Shown piece by piece: positions 16,187-24,123 of a stretch of DNA of 42,175 nucleotides. Location: contig JAFYVB010000024.1 in assembly GCA_017549335.1 (NCBI GenBank), positions 1 through 42,175 on the forward strand, in the 5' to 3' direction. Position numbers and translations under genes: made by a program. Positions within the stretch are counted from its first letter, which is position 1, and the number at the start of each line of letters is the position of its first letter. This DNA comes from Clostridia bacterium (GTDB lineage Bacteria > Bacillota > Clostridia > Christensenellales > Aristaeellaceae). A model generated the notes under the pieces. It saw nothing but the letters and a program-made list of their open reading frames with translations, ran no database searches and was not told the origin of the DNA.

Positions 16187-17371
16187 ATGAAAACGCTGAT
16201 TGAATTATACGACGAGAGTCCGCTGAAAAATGTTTTGGCCAGCGAGATGTTCAGGCCGGAGCGTACGGTGTTTATTTGCCCGCCCGAAGTGGGGAATAAC
16301 AAGCACCTGCAAAGAAAACTCAGGGAGTACTTTGTCCATCGCGGCGTAAAAAGCGAGCTTGAGTTTGTTACGGCCAGTCTGCTGGATGCCACGCAGGTGG
16401 AAAAGCGGCTGCTTGAAACGGTGAAACGCTATCCCGACTGTGCACTGGATGTAGCCGGCGGCACGGATGCCGCACTTTTCGCCGGCGGATCGCTTTGTGC
16501 GTCTTTTCCTGTGCCTGCCTTTACCTACAGCCGCAGGAACAATACTTTCTACGATATCAAAAACGCGCCCTTTGCCCGCAATTTGCCCTGTGAGGTGAAG
16601 CTTTCGGTGGAGGATTGCTTTTTGATGGCAGGGGGATCCATGCGCACAGGCCGCGTGAGTGATGACGTGGATATCGGCGCGTACATGGATCTGATTGATC
16701 CCATGTTTTCGGTTTATCTCCGTTTCCGCCGCGATTGGCCGAAAATCGTGGGTTACATTCAGCGCATTTCCCAAAACAAAGCGGATACCGCGACTTCCGT
16801 GTACGCAGAGGGTGCATATACCGTCAAGGGGGATTACGGGCGCAGAGTATCGGCGAATGAAGATGTTCTGACGGCCCTTGAAAAGGTGGGTGCTATATAT
16901 GATCTTCGGATCCTTCGGGGCGAGCGGGTGGCATTTACCTTCCGCGATGAGGTGATCCGCAAGTGGCTTCGCGACGTGGGCAGCCTGCTTGAAATGTACA
17001 CCTACAAGGCGTGTGTGGATTCGGGATTGTTTGATGACGTGCGCGTCAGCGCCATTGTGGACTGGAACGGCGAAAAGCCGCAGAAGGACAGCGTGACCAA
17101 CGAGCTGGACGTGATGACCACCCGCGGCGTGCGGCCGTTCTTCATCAGCTGCAAGACGGGGGCGGTGCAGACCGAAGCGCTGAACGAATTGGCCATTCTG
17201 CGGGATCGCTTTGGCAGCAAGGTAGCCCGCGCAGCCATCGTGACCTGCGAACGGGGCTCCGGCAGTGCTTCCATGCGCCGCCGCGCACAGGAACTGGGCA
17301 TTGACGTGATCGATTTGAATGACTTGCAAAGCGGCGCCATCGGTGCGTGCCTCAAGGCACTGGTAAGATAA
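16187..17371 (+). CDS. Card1/DUF1887-type CARF-nuclease, stand-alone
   Basis: 394 residues. Residues 1-130 form a Rossmann-like CARF domain with a glycine motif DVAGGTDAALFAGG at 88-101, where Card1 proteins have a TGGTK-type cyclic-oligoadenylate pocket. A winged-helix-like linker follows (about 215-265), then a PD-(D/E)xK nuclease domain: GSLLEMYTYKA (265-275), NELDVM with D308, and FFISCKTG with K323. The usual IECK is ISCK, a variant I believe occurs in related proteins. The family cuts DNA or RNA when its CARF domain binds a cyclic oligoadenylate made by type III CRISPR. No array or cas gene is in this window, and GGTD replaces GGTK, so ligand and trigger are uncertain. It is a single gene with its own promoter and terminator. 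Confidence 0.82.
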   Translation: MKTLIELYDESPLKNVLASEMFRPERTVFICPPEVGNNKHLQRKLREYFVHRGVKSELEFVTASLLDATQVEKRLLETVKRYPDCALDVAGGTDAALFAGGSLCASFPVPAFTYSRRNNTFYDIKNAPFARNLPCEVKLSVEDCFLMAGGSMRTGRVSDDVDIGAYMDLIDPMFSVYLRFRRDWPKIVGYIQRISQNKADTATSVYAEGAYTVKGDYGRRVSANEDVLTALEKVGAIYDLRILRGERVAFTFRDEVIRKWLRDVGSLLEMYTYKACVDSGLFDDVRVSAIVDWNGEKPQKDSVTNELDVMTTRGVRPFFISCKTGAVQTEALNELAILRDRFGSKVARAAIVTCERGSGSASMRRRAQELGIDVIDLNDLQSGAIGACLKALVR

Positions 17372-17400
17372 AGGATACAGCGCTGTTTTAGCGCAAAATG

Positions 17401-17432
17401 AAAGGGACTTTGATTTTCCAAAGTCCCTTTTC
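17401..17432. terminator. bidirectional terminator between the CARF nuclease and SdrD_B genes
   Basis: AAAGGGACTTT (17401-17411) pairs perfectly with AAAGTCCCTTT (17420-17430); flanking genes converge. Confidence 0.85.
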
Positions 17433-17435
17433 ACG

Positions 17436-20400
17436 TTATTTGCTCTTTTTATAATTCCAGTTGGTCTGGGGAATGTCTTTCATGGAGGCGGGGTATTTCC
17501 CGTCTTTTTTGAGGACAAAGCCCAGATCGTAATCCAGAATCATTTTGCCGCTGAACACGGTAATGCTGTCTGTCTCAGCGGTGCCCGACTGGCCTTCCGG
17601 CAGCACGCTGGCGACCTTGGGGAAGTCGGTGCGGTGCTTGGCGGTTTTCACCTCCGCGGGCAGGGTGACTTTCATGGTATAGACGCCGGGGAAGAGATCG
17701 TTGATGCGGTAGCGACCGAAGCTGTCGGTTACCGTTTCGGCGGCCTTTTCACCGTACTGGTACAGTTCGATTTTGATGCCGGGGATGCCCTTTTCGCCGC
17801 CATCCTGCAGGCCGTTTTTGTTTTCATCCAGCCATGCGGTATCGCCGATGGTGCCCAAAGAACCGATGCCGATATGGCAGTCGTTTTTGTTTTCGCCCAT
17901 GGGAACATACAGGGGGGCGGAAGTGCCGGTCAACCCTTTGATAACGCAGGTATCGCGGGCGATGACGGTGCCGGTTTCCCCGGCGTCCTGGGTACGGGCA
18001 AATTTGAAAGTGGCATTGGGCAGGGTGCAGGCAACGGTATACTCCGCGGGCTTCAGCTTTGCAAAGCTGTATGTGCCGTTGGCGTCCGTTTTGGTTTCCT
18101 TCAGCTTTTTGCCGTTGGCATCGTAAAGGGTAACGGTGCGTCCGGCAACGCCGTTGAGCGTGCCGTCCACGCTGTATACGCGGCCGCTCATGGTGCTGTA
18201 GCGAATCACGGCGTAGGAAACATCCTCCTGTGAGCCGTCGGGAATGAGAAGGTCGGATACGTAATAGCCGTCTGTGAGAACGGCGGGATTGCCGTCGGCA
18301 GGAATGCAATCGCCGGCAAGGGAGACCATCAGGCTGTAATTGCCGGGAACGATGGAGGAAAGGGCGAAATGTCCTTCTGCATCGGTGATGGCGGTATAGG
18401 CGTGGGGAGCGTCCTTGGACTGGAGCACCAGCGTGATGCCTTCGGCGCCCGTGTCATCGGCGTCGGGCAGATTGTTGTTGAGCTTGTCAAAGTACAGCGT
18501 GCCCGTCAGCGAAGAGGGGGAAAGGACGGCGACGTTCTGGTTTTCAGCAGCCTGTCCCGCCAGCAGTGTGAAAGCGGAAGACGCCGTCTGCGACGTGGTG
18601 GGCAGGATGAAATTGGAAGCATCGTAGCCCAAACACAGGCTTTCATCCAGCGAAACGGTTACCGTATACGCTCCGGGACGCAGATCATAGAAGCTGTAGC
18701 TGCCGTTTTCTGTCGTACGCGTTTCATAGGTCATATCGTAATCGGTATTGACCAGCGTAACGGTAAAGCCGGAAACGGGGAAGCCTTCGGTTTCTTCGAA
18801 TCCGCCCGAAAGATTTTTGTCATAATAGGCTGCACCGCTCAGGGAGGCGGACTGTACGGCAGAGGTATCGGGCATCTGCTGCACGGCGCCGCAATCCAGC
18901 ATAAAGGGTTCGGAGGTAAAGGTGCTGCCTTCGATCTGAGGCGCGGTAAAGAGGCATCCGGCGGGCAGCGTGTATTCAAGGCGGTACATGCCGGGGAAGA
19001 TGGGCGCCAGGATATAGAAGGAGCCGTCGGCTGCGGTGTAGGCAGAGGCGGCGTCGGAAACGGGAATGCCCTCTTCCGTCAGCAGTTCCACATACACATT
19101 TTCAAGCCCGCCGGTCAGCTTCTGGGCGGCCTTGCCTGCGCTGATGAGCACCTTGCCGGCGATGGCGGCGCTTTGATATACGCCGGCGTCAGCGCCATAC
19201 TGCAGCTGCTGACCGGGAGTGAGCACAAACTCGCCGGTGGTGCCCGTATTGCCGTCGCTTGAAACGATGCTGTTGCGATGCATCACCATCATGTCGCTGT
19301 ATTCGGTAAATACATACAGTTCGGGCAGAATGAATCGAACCGTATGCGCGGCAGGCAGAAGACCGTCAAAATGATACGTGCCGTTTTCGCCTGTGATTGT
19401 TTCGGCAACTACGACGCCATCGGCATTGACGGCCTGCACGGTGATGCCCGGAACGCCGGGTTCGTTATCGGGATGGATGCCGTTGCCGCCCACGCCGTCC
19501 ATGTCCTTGTCATTGAAGGCCATGCCGCTGACGGATGCAGGAAGCGTAACGCCGGCATACAGCTGTGTGTGCGCACCGTGGGGAAGCGTGGTTTTCAGGG
19601 AGATGGAGTCCTTGGCGGTGTCGGCGATAAAGTGGTTGTTAATCCCGCTTACCGTAAATACCTGTCCGTCGGGCAGGGAAAGCTGCAGCGTTTGCGCGCC
19701 GCCGCGCAGAATGGGAATGCGGAGATTGCCTTCGACGTCCGTGGTGGCGGTGATGTGGGTTTTGCCTGCCTGAATATCCAGCACGGCGCCGGCAAAGGGC
19801 GGTTCGCCTTCGTCCATTACGCCGTTGGCATTCAGATCGTTGTAGGCTTTGATGCCAAGGCTGGTGACGGGGATGACGCCGATTTTCTTTACGGAGGTTG
19901 TTTTATTTGTTTCAACGGAGATTTCCGTGGATTGCGTGCGTGTATAACCGTTGGTGATCAGCGATTCGCCGCCGGGCAGGGTGTACATGGCGCTTTCGGG
20001 CAGCGTGACGGTCATGGTGTAAGTGCCTTCGGTCAGCCGCTCAAAATGATACGCGCCGGTTGCGGTGGTGGTAAAAGTGCGGTTGACGCCCAGCGTTTCG
20101 TTGACAAGCTGAAGCTTGGCGCCGGCATAGCCGCTCTCGCCTTTATCCTGTTTGCCGTTGCAGTTGGCGTCAAACCAAACCGTTCCTTTGGCGTCGCCTG
20201 TTTTGATGGCGCCCACGGCAAGACCGATGCTGCCTGAACGGGGAGCTTCAAAGGTGTCGGTAACACCGTAATTACTGTCGGCGGGGTTGACGGTATTGTA
20301 CCAGCTGGAGACCTTTGCACCCAGGGGGCCGACGATATAGGGTTCGGGCAATCTTACGGCGCAGCGGTACATGCCCGGCGTGAGATCCCAGAAGGTGCAG

Positions 20401-20984
20401 TAGCCGTCCTTGGTGGTCTTCATGGTATCGATCACGATCCACTTGCCCTTATACTCAAAGAGCAGATCCACTTCGATGGAGCGCAGCAGCGTTTCATGGG
20501 TGCCGCGGCCGCCGTTGCTGTTTTCGTCGTGGAAAGCATAAAATTCAATATAGGAGGAGGCTTTGGAGGCGCCGATATACAAATCGGTGAGCTGCTGCCC
20601 CTCGCCGAGGGTGAATACCTGCGAAGTGCTTATGCGTCCGCAGGCGGGCAGGATCATGCTGCCGCCGTCCCGGGGGGTGACAAACTGGAAATCCTCGGGA
20701 AGCGTCACGTTCATACGGTAATCGCCGGCATCCAGTTTGGTAAAGGAAAAAACGCCGTCAAGATCGGTGGTTTTCTTGGCGATCCTTGTTTCTTTTCCGT
20801 TTTCGACCTTATAAAGCACAACCGTTACCTTGCTGAGCTTACGGTCGCCTTCGTTGTAGATCAGATCACGGTCGTTGTCAAACCAGGCAAGACCGCTGAT
20901 CTGCCCGCTTCCCGCAAGCGCGGCGGCGGGCAAAATCAGCAGTGTGATCAGGAAAAGCAGAATCAGCATTCGTGCGTGTCGCAT
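17436..20984 (-). CDS. secreted SdrD_B repeat protein (ten repeats)
   Basis: 1182 residues from ATG 20984 with GGAGG seven bases upstream. A signal peptide (AALA-GSG) is followed by ten prealbumin/Cna-B-like SdrD_B domains of roughly 100-120 residues, each opening with a calcium-loop pattern such as WFDANCNGKQDKGESG or WLDENKNGLQDGGEKG and ending in a TDxxGxYxFxxLxxGxY strand. Repeats two, six and nine are degenerate in the D-x-N-x-NG loop. Such stalks hold adhesins off the cell surface or bind host matrix. There is no LPxTG, SLH or C-terminal membrane helix; the protein ends in a Lys-rich tail (NWNYKKSK), so it must be secreted or held non-covalently. Confidence 0.92.
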   Translation of the reverse strand: MRHARMLILLFLITLLILPAAALAGSGQISGLAWFDNDRDLIYNEGDRKLSKVTVVLYKVENGKETRIAKKTTDLDGVFSFTKLDAGDYRMNVTLPEDFQFVTPRDGGSMILPACGRISTSQVFTLGEGQQLTDLYIGASKASSYIEFYAFHDENSNGGRGTHETLLRSIEVDLLFEYKGKWIVIDTMKTTKDGYCTFWDLTPGMYRCAVRLPEPYIVGPLGAKVSSWYNTVNPADSNYGVTDTFEAPRSGSIGLAVGAIKTGDAKGTVWFDANCNGKQDKGESGYAGAKLQLVNETLGVNRTFTTTATGAYHFERLTEGTYTMTVTLPESAMYTLPGGESLITNGYTRTQSTEISVETNKTTSVKKIGVIPVTSLGIKAYNDLNANGVMDEGEPPFAGAVLDIQAGKTHITATTDVEGNLRIPILRGGAQTLQLSLPDGQVFTVSGINNHFIADTAKDSISLKTTLPHGAHTQLYAGVTLPASVSGMAFNDKDMDGVGGNGIHPDNEPGVPGITVQAVNADGVVVAETITGENGTYHFDGLLPAAHTVRFILPELYVFTEYSDMMVMHRNSIVSSDGNTGTTGEFVLTPGQQLQYGADAGVYQSAAIAGKVLISAGKAAQKLTGGLENVYVELLTEEGIPVSDAASAYTAADGSFYILAPIFPGMYRLEYTLPAGCLFTAPQIEGSTFTSEPFMLDCGAVQQMPDTSAVQSASLSGAAYYDKNLSGGFEETEGFPVSGFTVTLVNTDYDMTYETRTTENGSYSFYDLRPGAYTVTVSLDESLCLGYDASNFILPTTSQTASSAFTLLAGQAAENQNVAVLSPSSLTGTLYFDKLNNNLPDADDTGAEGITLVLQSKDAPHAYTAITDAEGHFALSSIVPGNYSLMVSLAGDCIPADGNPAVLTDGYYVSDLLIPDGSQEDVSYAVIRYSTMSGRVYSVDGTLNGVAGRTVTLYDANGKKLKETKTDANGTYSFAKLKPAEYTVACTLPNATFKFARTQDAGETGTVIARDTCVIKGLTGTSAPLYVPMGENKNDCHIGIGSLGTIGDTAWLDENKNGLQDGGEKGIPGIKIELYQYGEKAAETVTDSFGRYRINDLFPGVYTMKVTLPAEVKTAKHRTDFPKVASVLPEGQSGTAETDSITVFSGKMILDYDLGFVLKKDGKYPASMKDIPQTNWNYKKSK

Positions 20985-21013
20985 AGGTGAACCTCCGTGG
21001 GCGGAATGAATTC

Positions 21014-21042
21014 ATCATATTGTATCGGGGGCGTATTGTCAA
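21014..21042 (-). promoter_or_regulatory. promoter of the SdrD_B gene
   Basis: Minus strand perfect TTGACA (21042-21037), 17 bases, TATGAT (21019-21014), immediately after the Cys-rich gene. Confidence 0.8.
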
Positions 21043-21047
21043 ATGGT

Positions 21048-21617
21048 TTATCGGCAGCCGGGCGGCGGATAAAGCGGGAGCTGCGGGCAGGCGGAGGCAC
21101 AGGCGGTATGGGTGTATACAACCTGAGGCTTTACACCGTATACCTTAACGCATACGTCAAGGCATATATCCACCTGCATGGGATCGGTAAAGCATACGGG
21201 ACCGCGGCAGAGCCTGACGGCGGCCTCTGCAACATACCGGGTGCAGTTGCAGTTATAAGGCGTTTGCATCGGAACGGAAACGGTAATGAAAGCCTGTGCG
21301 GTATGGGTATTGCCGCTTTGATCGCAGAGCGTCACCGAAAGAGGGAGTGTGGCGGAAAGCGCAGGACGGCAGCAGGCGTTTTGATCTTCGGAAAGGGCGA
21401 TATCGCCGCAAACCGAAACGTTTCTTACGGTATAAGGGGGCACGAGAATGCGCGGCAGCGGCGAAAGCGACAGACAGTAGCTTTGACAGGAAGGATGCGC
21501 TTCGCCCTGGGATACAATCTGCTGCATGAGAAAACCGCAGGGCGCCTGGGGCACAGGCAGAGGGCTTTTACGGCACTGCGCGCATTGGCAATGGTCAAAA
21601 TGCTTCAAGAATATCAC
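21048..21617 (-). CDS. cysteine-rich hypothetical protein
   Basis: Up to 189 residues with 19 cysteines spread along the length (CQCAQC near the start, CNC in the middle, CPQLPLYPPPGC at the end) and many prolines. No signal peptide and no family recognised. The central part (LPLSVTLCDQSGN, then AFITVSVPMQ) alternates like beta strands. The GTG at 21617 is only one base from GGGAG; an in-frame TTG at 21608 is about ten bases away and may be the true start. Cys-rich, Pro-rich soluble proteins of this kind are sometimes spore-coat or exosporium components in Clostridia, but nothing here proves it. It follows the MBL-lamin-tail gene by 41 bases. Confidence 0.6.
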   Translation of the reverse strand: MIFLKHFDHCQCAQCRKSPLPVPQAPCGFLMQQIVSQGEAHPSCQSYCLSLSPLPRILVPPYTVRNVSVCGDIALSEDQNACCRPALSATLPLSVTLCDQSGNTHTAQAFITVSVPMQTPYNCNCTRYVAEAAVRLCRGPVCFTDPMQVDICLDVCVKVYGVKPQVVYTHTACASACPQLPLYPPPGCR

Positions 21618-21658
21618 GCTCCCTTCGGAGTGGAAGACAAAAGCCTTCCCCGTGTATC

Positions 21659-22852
21659 CTATTCGGGCATTCCGTTGTCGGTGACAAGAACGATGTTGCC
21701 GGCGGCGTCATACAGCGTGCACTGGTCAAACTTTGATTTGTGCCACAGACGGTTGATAGACAGAATAACCGATGCACTTGTGCCGGTGGAATGGGTGCCG
21801 ATCTTGTAAACGCCGTTGGCGGGGATGACGGCGTCATCGGGAAGGACGACCGTGGTATCGCCGCGGGAGGAATAAAGGGTCCAGCCTTTCAGGGGGATGG
21901 GCTGGGAAGAAGCGTTGCGCAGCGTCAGCAGATCCTCCGCTGTATTCAGAGAAACGCGGATCCCCTGGGAATAATCGGGAATTTTCCAGACGATATCCTG
22001 ATAGTAAGCGCGGCCTTCGTGCAGTGTAACGTAAATGCCGTAGGTGAAGTCCTGAGTGACGGCTACCGTTGTGCTGTAGAGACCGAAACGCTTGAGAACG
22101 GAGGCGGCGGGGGTATCCCGTTCTTCTTTGGTGGAAGTGGAAATGACGGCAAGCTCGGGTTTGACCGTACGGATCAGCCAATCGCCGGAGGCGGCGCTGT
22201 CGCCGTGATGCCCCACTTTCAGTACGTTGGCAGCGGGAATAACGCCTGCGGTGAGTAATTCGTTTTCCTCCTCGGCCTTCATATCGGCCGCCAAAAGCAG
22301 GGTGCCGTCGGGCGTTTCCACATACAAAACCATGGAGTTGTTGTTTTCGTTTTCGGTATTGACAGAAAGCGGGCCGAGAACGCGGATAAAGGCGGTATCG
22401 GATGCCCTGATCACGTCGCCGGCGTTCAGCCACGTAACCTCTTCATTGCGTTTGGCTGCAGCAAGAATCATGGGGTGCTGGCCGTCTTTTACATCATAAT
22501 AAATGCTTGATGCATACCACGCGTCCACCGGCAGGTCGCTCTGCGCCAGACGCATCAGGCCGCCTTCGTGATCTTTATGGCAATGGGTGAGAAAGACGCC
22601 GTCCAGCTTTTTGACACCGTACTGATTCAATGCCTCGCGGAGCGTTCCGTAGGTGCGCTCCCATCCGGCGTCGATCAGATAGGTTTTGTCCTGCACAAAC
22701 AGCAGCATGCAGTCGGCCTTGCCCACGTTGAGCACGGCAAGGTGCGTTTGACTGCCTTCCACGGAAGGCGTGGCGGGAGTATCCGCTGCGCAGCCTGCTG
22801 CGGAAAGTGCACAGACAATAAGCAGGAAATAAATAAGAAACTTGCGGTACAC
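21659..22852 (-). CDS. lipoprotein with metallo-beta-lactamase fold and lamin-tail domain
   Basis: 397 residues. A lipobox (LSAAGC, Cys21) anchors it outside the membrane. Residues 35-300 are an MBL domain of the ComEC/Rec2 C-terminal type with the metal motif HCHKDH at 90-95 and a later VGHHGD; residues about 310-395 are a lamin-tail (LTD) beta-sandwich (LLTLRNASSQPIPLKGWTLY then VIPANGVYKIG). ComEC-like MBL domains degrade DNA or cyclic nucleotides; LTDs often accompany secreted nucleases. A surface nuclease or phosphodiesterase is the best guess. The start is GTG with GGAGG twelve bases upstream, a little far. The nitroreductase gene precedes it by 20 bases. Confidence 0.85.
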   Translation of the reverse strand: MYRKFLIYFLLIVCALSAAGCAADTPATPSVEGSQTHLAVLNVGKADCMLLFVQDKTYLIDAGWERTYGTLREALNQYGVKKLDGVFLTHCHKDHEGGLMRLAQSDLPVDAWYASSIYYDVKDGQHPMILAAAKRNEEVTWLNAGDVIRASDTAFIRVLGPLSVNTENENNNSMVLYVETPDGTLLLAADMKAEEENELLTAGVIPAANVLKVGHHGDSAASGDWLIRTVKPELAVISTSTKEERDTPAASVLKRFGLYSTTVAVTQDFTYGIYVTLHEGRAYYQDIVWKIPDYSQGIRVSLNTAEDLLTLRNASSQPIPLKGWTLYSSRGDTTVVLPDDAVIPANGVYKIGTHSTGTSASVILSINRLWHKSKFDQCTLYDAAGNIVLVTDNGMPE

Positions 22853-22872
22853 CTTTTTTGCTAACCTCCGGA

Positions 22873-23433
22873 TCAGTCGATGTAAGAGATATGGCCTTCC
22901 TGAATGGGATGGGCGGGCTTGTCATCGGCGGGATGACCCACGGCGATGGCGATCATGAATTCCTCGCCGTCCTTGAAATCAAGGGCTTTTTTGAATTCTT
23001 CCCCGCGCTCGGAAATGAATGCATCCCGGGGCATGCCCAGAATAACGCTTCCCAGACCGAGACTTTCGGCGGCAAGGGCGATGTTCTCAACGGCGATGCC
23101 GCTGTCCAGCGCCGAATAGCGCCATGCGGGATCGGCGGAAAGGAAGAAGACCAGCGGCGCGTGATAGAACACGTGGAAGGCAGAATCGGCAAAGCGAGGG
23201 CTGCGGACTGCGGCTTCCCGTTTCATCACTTCGCCGCGGATCGCTTCGTTCATGTCGTCAAGCAGCTTTTGGCTGCGAACCACCGAGATATGCCAGGGCT
23301 GCTTGTTGACAGCGCTGGGAGATTCAAGAAAGGCTTTGAGCAAAAGATCAATATGCTCCGGGCTTACAGGCGTATCCCGGTAGGCGCGATGGCTGCGGCG
23401 GGCGGAAATGGTATCAAGAACAGAATTGGACAT
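22873..23433 (-). CDS. nitroreductase family protein
   Basis: 186 residues with the FMN-binding opening ARRSHRAYRDTPV, the SPSAVNKQPW motif, and the C-terminal GLGSVILGMP and IAIAVGHPADD segments, all standard for small NAD(P)H-dependent nitroreductases. Start at 23433 follows AAGGAGG. Physiological substrate unknown. Divergent from tadA. Confidence 0.9.
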   Translation of the reverse strand: MSNSVLDTISARRSHRAYRDTPVSPEHIDLLLKAFLESPSAVNKQPWHISVVRSQKLLDDMNEAIRGEVMKREAAVRSPRFADSAFHVFYHAPLVFFLSADPAWRYSALDSGIAVENIALAAESLGLGSVILGMPRDAFISERGEEFKKALDFKDGEEFMIAIAVGHPADDKPAHPIQEGHISYID

Positions 23434-23444
23434 GGGGTACCTCC

Positions 23445-23473
23445 TTGCCCTTTTGGGGCGATCATGTTAATAT
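23445..23473 (+). promoter_or_regulatory. possible tadA promoter
   Basis: TTGCCC (23445-23450), 17 bases, TAATAT (23468-23473); the -35 lies in the nitroreductase leader. Confidence 0.45.
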
Positions 23474-23504
23474 AGGAAAAGAATCGTTATCAGGGGAGAA
23501 GATT

Positions 23505-23942
23505 ATGCACGAAGCATTTATGCGCGAAGCGCTGCTGGAAGCGCAAAAGAGCGGAAAAGACGTGCCGGTGGGCGCTGTGATGGTGTATCGTGGAGAGATT
23601 ATCGCCCGGGCGCACAATGAACGGGAAACAGGGGATTATCCCTTTGCCCATGCCGAAATGCTGTGTATGCAGCGGGCCTGCGAGCAAATGCAGACACGCA
23701 GACTTTCAGGCTGCACCCTGTATGTCACCCTGGAGCCGTGCCCCATGTGCGCAGGCGCCATGGTGATGGCGCAGCTGGACAGGTGTGTGTTCGGCGCCTA
23801 CGACGAAAAGCAGGGCTGCTGCGGCAGCGTGTACGATCTGCCTCACGATCCTGCATTCTATCACAGGACCGAATGCCTGGGCGGCGTTCTGGAAAAAGAG
23901 TGCGCGGCGATTCTCAAAACGTTTTTCTCGGAAAAACGGTAA
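23505..23942 (+). CDS. tadA: tRNA-specific adenosine deaminase
   Basis: 145 residues from ATG 23505 after GGGGAGAAG; upstream in-frame codons run through the promoter. TadA converts the wobble adenosine of tRNA-Arg(ACG) to inosine. Zinc and catalytic motifs are H49-A-E51 and P-C79-P-M-C82, with VPVGAV and RRLSGCTLYVTLEPCPMC in family positions and the GCCGSVYDL segment replacing the usual GAxGS. A general nucleoside deaminase is less likely from these motifs. About 180 bases of non-coding sequence follow before the foldase gene, without an SRP RNA. Confidence 0.88.
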   Translation: MHEAFMREALLEAQKSGKDVPVGAVMVYRGEIIARAHNERETGDYPFAHAEMLCMQRACEQMQTRRLSGCTLYVTLEPCPMCAGAMVMAQLDRCVFGAYDEKQGCCGSVYDLPHDPAFYHRTECLGGVLEKECAAILKTFFSEKR

Positions 23943-24046
23943 AGATACATACCTTATTATAAGGGATGACAACAGGGTTTGTAAATTGCAGAATCGCGGG
24001 AAAATATGTACGGAATGTAACTTTTTACACGAAATGCATGAAATAC

Positions 24047-24075
24047 TTGCGGGAAACGGCCTGATGTGTCATAAT
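24047..24075 (+). promoter_or_regulatory. promoter of the parvulin gene
   Basis: TTGCGG (24047-24052), 17 bases, CATAAT (24070-24075). Confidence 0.5.
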
Positions 24076-24123
24076 AAACGTACAATGTCCGATCAGGATA
24101 AAGAAAAGGGGATGCTTTTTACC

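Noticed and set aside
16205-17434. 409-residue minus-strand frame opposite the CARF nuclease
   Set aside because: The plus-strand protein has conserved CARF and nuclease motifs, promoter and start site; the opposite frame has none.
17634-20237. Several long plus-strand frames opposite the SdrD_B gene
   Set aside because: Shadows of a repetitive, GC-rich gene; their Gly/His-rich translations have no domain features.
23943-24046. SRP RNA after tadA
   Set aside because: The common Bacillota order places ffs near tadA, but this stretch lacks the GGUGCU-type core and a long stem.
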